Positions 61,086-64,000 of a DNA stretch of 64,000 nt are shown piece by piece (within the stretch, counting starts at the first letter, position 1; the number at the start of each line of letters is the position of its first letter). The DNA is taken from assembly GCA_964388445.1 (NCBI GenBank), contig CAYMAI010000003.1, forward strand, positions 62,001 through 126,000. Direction: 5' to 3'. The position numbers and the translations under genes are program-made. A model generated the notes under the pieces. That model was not told the origin of the DNA. It saw nothing but the letters and a program-made list of their open reading frames with translations, and searched no databases. Source of the stretch: CAYMAI01 sp964388445 (GTDB lineage Bacteria; 4484-113; JAGGVC01).

Positions 61086-61517
61086 TTACTTTCTTGCCGG
61101 AGACTTGGCATGCCTTAGGCCGTTCGCTACCAACTTGTCGAAGGTAATCGAGCTCAAGGATTTCCTGATGCTCGAATCGAGGCCGGACCAAACGCTGTGA
61201 GCGGTGCAGCTGTCCAATAGCTTGCAATCCGGCGGATTTTCGAGGCAGGGGACTAGTTCGATCGGACCGTGTACAGATTCGACGACTTCGAGAAGCGTGA
61301 TTTCGCTCGCTTTTTTAGATAGCTGATAGCCGCCCTTGAATCCCCTGAAGCTTTTTATGAAGCCGCTCTGCTTTAGGCTGCGAATGACCTGCTCTAGAAA
61401 TCTGTAAGGGATGTTCATTTGAGCGGATAGCTCCTTGGCCGATATAGGCCCTTCGCCGTTGCGGGCAAGCGCAATCAAAACTCGTACTCCGTAATCCGTT
61501 TTCCTGGAGATCCTCAC
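61086..61517 (-). CDS. Rrf2-family transcriptional regulator with cluster-type cysteines
   Basis: This 143-residue winged-helix regulator opens MRISRKTDYGVRVLIALAR and has the recognition region IPYRFLEQVIRSLKQSGFIKSFRGFKGGY. The C-terminal part holds three cysteines (CLENPPDCKLLDSC), the arrangement that binds an iron-sulfur cluster in IscR/NsrR-type members. It probably senses iron-sulfur status, nitric oxide or oxidative stress and may control the adjacent dehydrogenase. The start is GTG 61517 with GGAGGG upstream. Confidence 0.88.
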   Translation of the reverse strand: MRISRKTDYGVRVLIALARNGEGPISAKELSAQMNIPYRFLEQVIRSLKQSGFIKSFRGFKGGYQLSKKASEITLLEVVESVHGPIELVPCLENPPDCKLLDSCTAHSVWSGLDSSIRKSLSSITFDKLVANGLRHAKSPARK

Positions 61518-61560
61518 CGGAATCCCTCCGTTGATGCGTAGAAATTCGCAATCACTTTTA

Positions 61561-61588
61561 TTTATACCGAATAGCTCGTATATGTCAA
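61561..61588 (-). promoter_or_regulatory. Sigma-70 promoter of the Rrf2 regulator
   Basis: On the minus strand a perfect TTGACA, a 16-base spacer and TATAAA predict a start near 61554. This is the best -35 match in the window. A Rrf2 site could overlap it, but no clear palindrome was found. Confidence 0.7.
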
Positions 61589-61650
61589 CAAATATTCCAC
61601 ATTGCGGGCGAGTTACGAGCGTAACATATTTAACTTTTCGAAAATCGCGT

Positions 61651-61656
61651 TATAAT
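61651..61656 (+). promoter_or_regulatory. -10 box of the CsgG/TPR gene
   Basis: TATAAT is followed by 9 bases and ATG at 61666, leaving a leader of only about 3 bases, so the message is nearly leaderless. Confidence 0.6.
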
Positions 61657-61665
61657 CGATGTGCC

Positions 61666-63657
61666 ATGAAAACGCATTTAATCGCTCTTGCGCTGATTTT
61701 AATGTCGGGGTACGGACTTTTGGTATCCCAGCCGGCAGTATCGGCCGCGGAGCCGGTCAGGCTTGGCGTGCTGGAATTCGAGAATGTCACGAAAGATACC
61801 AAGTTCGATTGGGTCAGCCGAGGAATTCAAGAATCCTTGTCATCGAAGCTGGCGGCACTTCCGAACGTCGTCGTAATCGAGCGCGGCCAGATGAACAAGA
61901 TTTTGCAGGAGCAAAGGCTGCAGGCATCCGGATTCGTCGATACGGAAACGGCCGTTGAACTGGGCAAGGTTATCGGGATTAAGAAAGCGGTTACCGGCAG
62001 CTATCAAGTCAGCACCACGAAAATACTAATAAGCGCGCGCGTCGTTGACGTCGAAACGGCGGAAACGAGCGCGGGATTCGAAGCTCAAGGGGCTGTGGAC
62101 GATATTTTCAGCCAGTACACGAACCTCGCAACCAACCTGTCCGGCGCTCTCGGCTCCGGACCGACGGCGGCGCCCGTTCAAGTTGAAGCTCTTGCCTCGG
62201 AAGCGAAGGAAGAATTCAAGCGGCAGGACACGACCAGCTTTAGCGCATACGAGTATTACACTCGCGCGAACGAAATCGCGTTCGGCTCCGATTCGTGGAT
62301 TACCGCGATGATAGACCTGATAGATTCCGGCGTAGAAGTTGACGATTCCGTTGCCGCAACGGAACAAGCGATGGCGCTATTGGAAAAAGCGGTCGAAATC
62401 GATCCAAATTACGCCAGAGCTTGGGCACTTATGGGCTTCGGATATGCGTCGCTCAACGAAGTTACGAAGGCGGAGTCGGCAATGAACAAGGCGCTGTCGC
62501 TGGCATCTGACGACCCGTTCATCCTTTGCACCGCCGGCGTATTCCGTTCGTTCGCTTCCGAGCAAACGGTGGATAACGTAAAGGCGCTTACGGCGTTCCG
62601 GCAAGTAAGACGCGATTTCCCCGGCACTTATTATTCCGGACTTGCCAGCCTGTTCGTGGTGCTTCTCGAAATGACGAAGGACGAGCAGTGGATGCTCGCT
62701 CACGCGACAGAAGGCTTGCGCTTGCTTACCGAAGCGCGGGCGAATATGCCCGAAGCCGGATTCGTAAGAGCGTTTCACGGGATGTTCGCTATCGTCGAGC
62801 TGTTCGGGGATATGGAAAAAAGCCTTTCGCCCAACACCACCTTGGCCGACCTTCGGGCGATGAAAAACAGATTGGACGTGGCCGTCGTGGACATTGACGG
62901 TTACATCAGAGAGTATCCCAAAAGTATGCTCGTCGCCGATATCAATACGTTTTTGCCCGACGCCAAAGGTTTGCAGTCGATGTTCGGAGCGCTCGAAACC
63001 ATGTACGAAATCGACGAGCGCACCGGCAAAGATCCGCAAAGGGCGCTTCAATTGCCCGAGGCCGATAGAAAAAAATATGCCGCAACGATACGGCAATACT
63101 TGAGTGCGCTGGACAACTATTTAAGGCAATATCCGAACGGCCAATTGGCGGAGCCCATTAAGTCCTTCTCGCCCGGAATGAAAGACTATGCCGATATGCT
63201 TGAAATGGGCGCTCAGCAAGGTCAAAGCGGCGGTTTTTCTCCGCCGGGTGGCGGCAAACAGCCGCAACAAAGCACAATCTCGCTTCAAGAAGGTTTGACC
63301 GCCGCATCGAACTACATAGCCGCCGGAGATGCTTACAGTGCGGTGGATTTGCTTGCCTCGCTCGATCAGCTTTACCCGAATACCTTCGAGATTTATTATA
63401 TGTCCGGGTTGGCGTATATCGTGGGAGGGGATTACGAGACTGCTGGAACGGTTTTCGCGACATGTGTTCAAGGATGGCCTGAAGAGCCGGAACCATATTA
63501 TTGGGTCGGCGTAGTTTACGATTTCTTCGGGGATTGGGGAACTGCGTACGATTATTATTACGCCTATCTCACACTTGACCCGAACGGCGAGTTTTATGCC
63601 GAAGCCTATAACCGTTGCGTCGAAATCGAGCAAATCGCGGCATCCTATTATGGATAG
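61666..63657 (+). CDS. Exported protein with CsgG/FlgO-like N-domain and TPR repeats
   Basis: This 663-residue protein has a signal peptide (about 1-28, ending VSA). Residues 30-180 resemble the CsgG/curli-production or FlgO-type domain (RLGVLEFENVTKDTKFDWVSRGIQESLSSKL, VVVIERGQMNKILQEQ, GIKKAVTGSYQV). TPR-like repeats follow (YARAWALMGFGYASLNEVTKAESAMNKALSLA and, near the C-terminus, FEIYYMSGLAYIVGGDYETAGTVF). It is probably periplasmic or attached to the outer membrane. True CsgG pores carry a lipobox Cys, which is absent here. The function is not established. Confidence 0.78.
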   Translation: MKTHLIALALILMSGYGLLVSQPAVSAAEPVRLGVLEFENVTKDTKFDWVSRGIQESLSSKLAALPNVVVIERGQMNKILQEQRLQASGFVDTETAVELGKVIGIKKAVTGSYQVSTTKILISARVVDVETAETSAGFEAQGAVDDIFSQYTNLATNLSGALGSGPTAAPVQVEALASEAKEEFKRQDTTSFSAYEYYTRANEIAFGSDSWITAMIDLIDSGVEVDDSVAATEQAMALLEKAVEIDPNYARAWALMGFGYASLNEVTKAESAMNKALSLASDDPFILCTAGVFRSFASEQTVDNVKALTAFRQVRRDFPGTYYSGLASLFVVLLEMTKDEQWMLAHATEGLRLLTEARANMPEAGFVRAFHGMFAIVELFGDMEKSLSPNTTLADLRAMKNRLDVAVVDIDGYIREYPKSMLVADINTFLPDAKGLQSMFGALETMYEIDERTGKDPQRALQLPEADRKKYAATIRQYLSALDNYLRQYPNGQLAEPIKSFSPGMKDYADMLEMGAQQGQSGGFSPPGGGKQPQQSTISLQEGLTAASNYIAAGDAYSAVDLLASLDQLYPNTFEIYYMSGLAYIVGGDYETAGTVFATCVQGWPEEPEPYYWVGVVYDFFGDWGTAYDYYYAYLTLDPNGEFYAEAYNRCVEIEQIAASYYG

Positions 63658-63691
63658 GGCAGGGCATTAGGGCTGTACTGGTATGGAAACG

Positions 63692-64000
63692 TTACGAGCC
63701 GTTTTTCACCGAGGATGCGCCTCTATCCAGCGCTTCGAGGTTAAGCGGGATAAGCTTGTGCCGGTGTTCGGGCAATAGCTTTTTAAGCGCCGCGCCAAGC
63801 GATTCGTTTTTGACCAGCTTCATGGCTTCGTTTAGCGCGCCGAGAGCGACCATTCCGGCGAGTACGGGATTGCCAAGCTCCTTTGCTACTTCCGCCGTGT
63901 CAAGATAGTAGCTTTTAATATCCTCACGGGCGGAACGCGCGGATATTAGCGAGCTGTTAACGACAATCGTACCGCCAGGCTTTACCTTAGGCTCGAATTT
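63692..64000 (-). CDS. Partial 2-oxoacid:ferredoxin oxidoreductase gamma subunit (KorC/PorG type)
   Basis: The last 102 residues are visible; the gene begins beyond the right edge. The segment KPGGTIVVNSSLI and the later LGNPVLAGMVALGAL are characteristic of the gamma (pyruvate/2-oxoglutarate ferredoxin oxidoreductase) family. With alpha and beta subunits it would decarboxylate a 2-oxoacid to acyl-CoA and reduce ferredoxin, which points to an anaerobic or flexible central metabolism. The partner genes should lie to the right of the window. It is convergent with the CsgG/TPR gene, 34 bases apart. Confidence 0.8.
   Translation of the reverse strand, partial: KFEPKVKPGGTIVVNSSLISARSAREDIKSYYLDTAEVAKELGNPVLAGMVALGALNEAMKLVKNESLGAALKKLLPEHRHKLIPLNLEALDRGASSVKNGS

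Overview
This 64 kb window is ordinary, gene-dense bacterial chromosome with about half G+C. The organism looks diderm: there is a DUF3187-type beta-barrel ending in Phe, there are several lipoprotein signal peptides, and there is a CsgG-like exported protein. Central genes (NAD synthase, riboflavin enzymes, primary sigma factor, LigA, MutS2, PurA, RlmN, Dcd, Nth, RecX, tRNA-Lys) mark it as core genome. No phage, insertion sequence, integrase or CRISPR array was seen. I cannot assign a phylum. The mix of Rex, MutS2, split HyuA/HyuB, a multihaem cytochrome and a ferredoxin-oxidoreductase subunit at the right edge would suit an uncultured, possibly anaerobic lineage, but that is inference.

Layout. 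1-10.6 kb: a partial parvulin/TPR-like protein, AP endonuclease IV, hyuB-hyuA facing away from nadE, a YchF-type GTPase, an M28 lipoprotein and a DUF5666-like exported protein. 10.7-16.2 kb: a B3/B4-domain protein, Rex, and a 934-residue membrane sensor that joins PAS, two GAF, PP2C and an RsbW-type ATPase. 16.4-21 kb: threonine dehydrogenase (tdh), then acetyl-CoA synthetase, acyl carrier protein and KBL. 21-28.6 kb: a lone receiver protein, a DMT transporter, ribE-ribBA, an NHL lipoprotein, MeaB and RpoD. 28.6-32.4 kb: three exported or surface genes. 32.4-36.2 kb: hutI, a cyclodeaminase and a ThiE-like gene, facing an orphan OppF-type ATPase. 36.2-48.9 kb: mutS2 and ligA back to back, a GGR-type flavoprotein, rlmN, a TPR protein, a polysaccharide deacetylase, nth and purA. 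48.9-58.8 kb: a Ser/Thr kinase, tRNA-Lys, an octahaem cytochrome, dcd, a zinc-ribbon TPR protein, a thioredoxin-like protein with a long structured leader, recX, a beta-propeller protein, an MBL hydrolase, a nitroreductase, pepF and an ABC-2 permease remnant. 58.8-64 kb: threonine aldolase, a quinone oxidoreductase-like enzyme, an Rrf2 regulator, a CsgG/TPR protein and a partial KorC/PorG gamma subunit.

The clearest unusual signal is at the level of expression. At least twelve genes start, usually at GTG, 6-8 (mostly exactly 6) bases after a TATAAT/TAAACT-type box. Seven of these boxes carry the extended TGn element, and these genes have no Shine-Dalgarno sequence, so the message should begin at the start codon. 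Other genes in the same window have good Shine-Dalgarno sites. Two transcription classes therefore coexist.

Other points worth pursuing are the acs-acp-kbl arrangement with internal hairpins, a promoter -10 box placed in the loop of the kbl terminator, and a structured RNA candidate upstream of the thioredoxin-like gene. No stretch above 300 bases lacks a gene. Start sites were chosen by hand from ribosome sites, signal peptides and -10 boxes. Family calls rest on recognised motifs, not on database searches.
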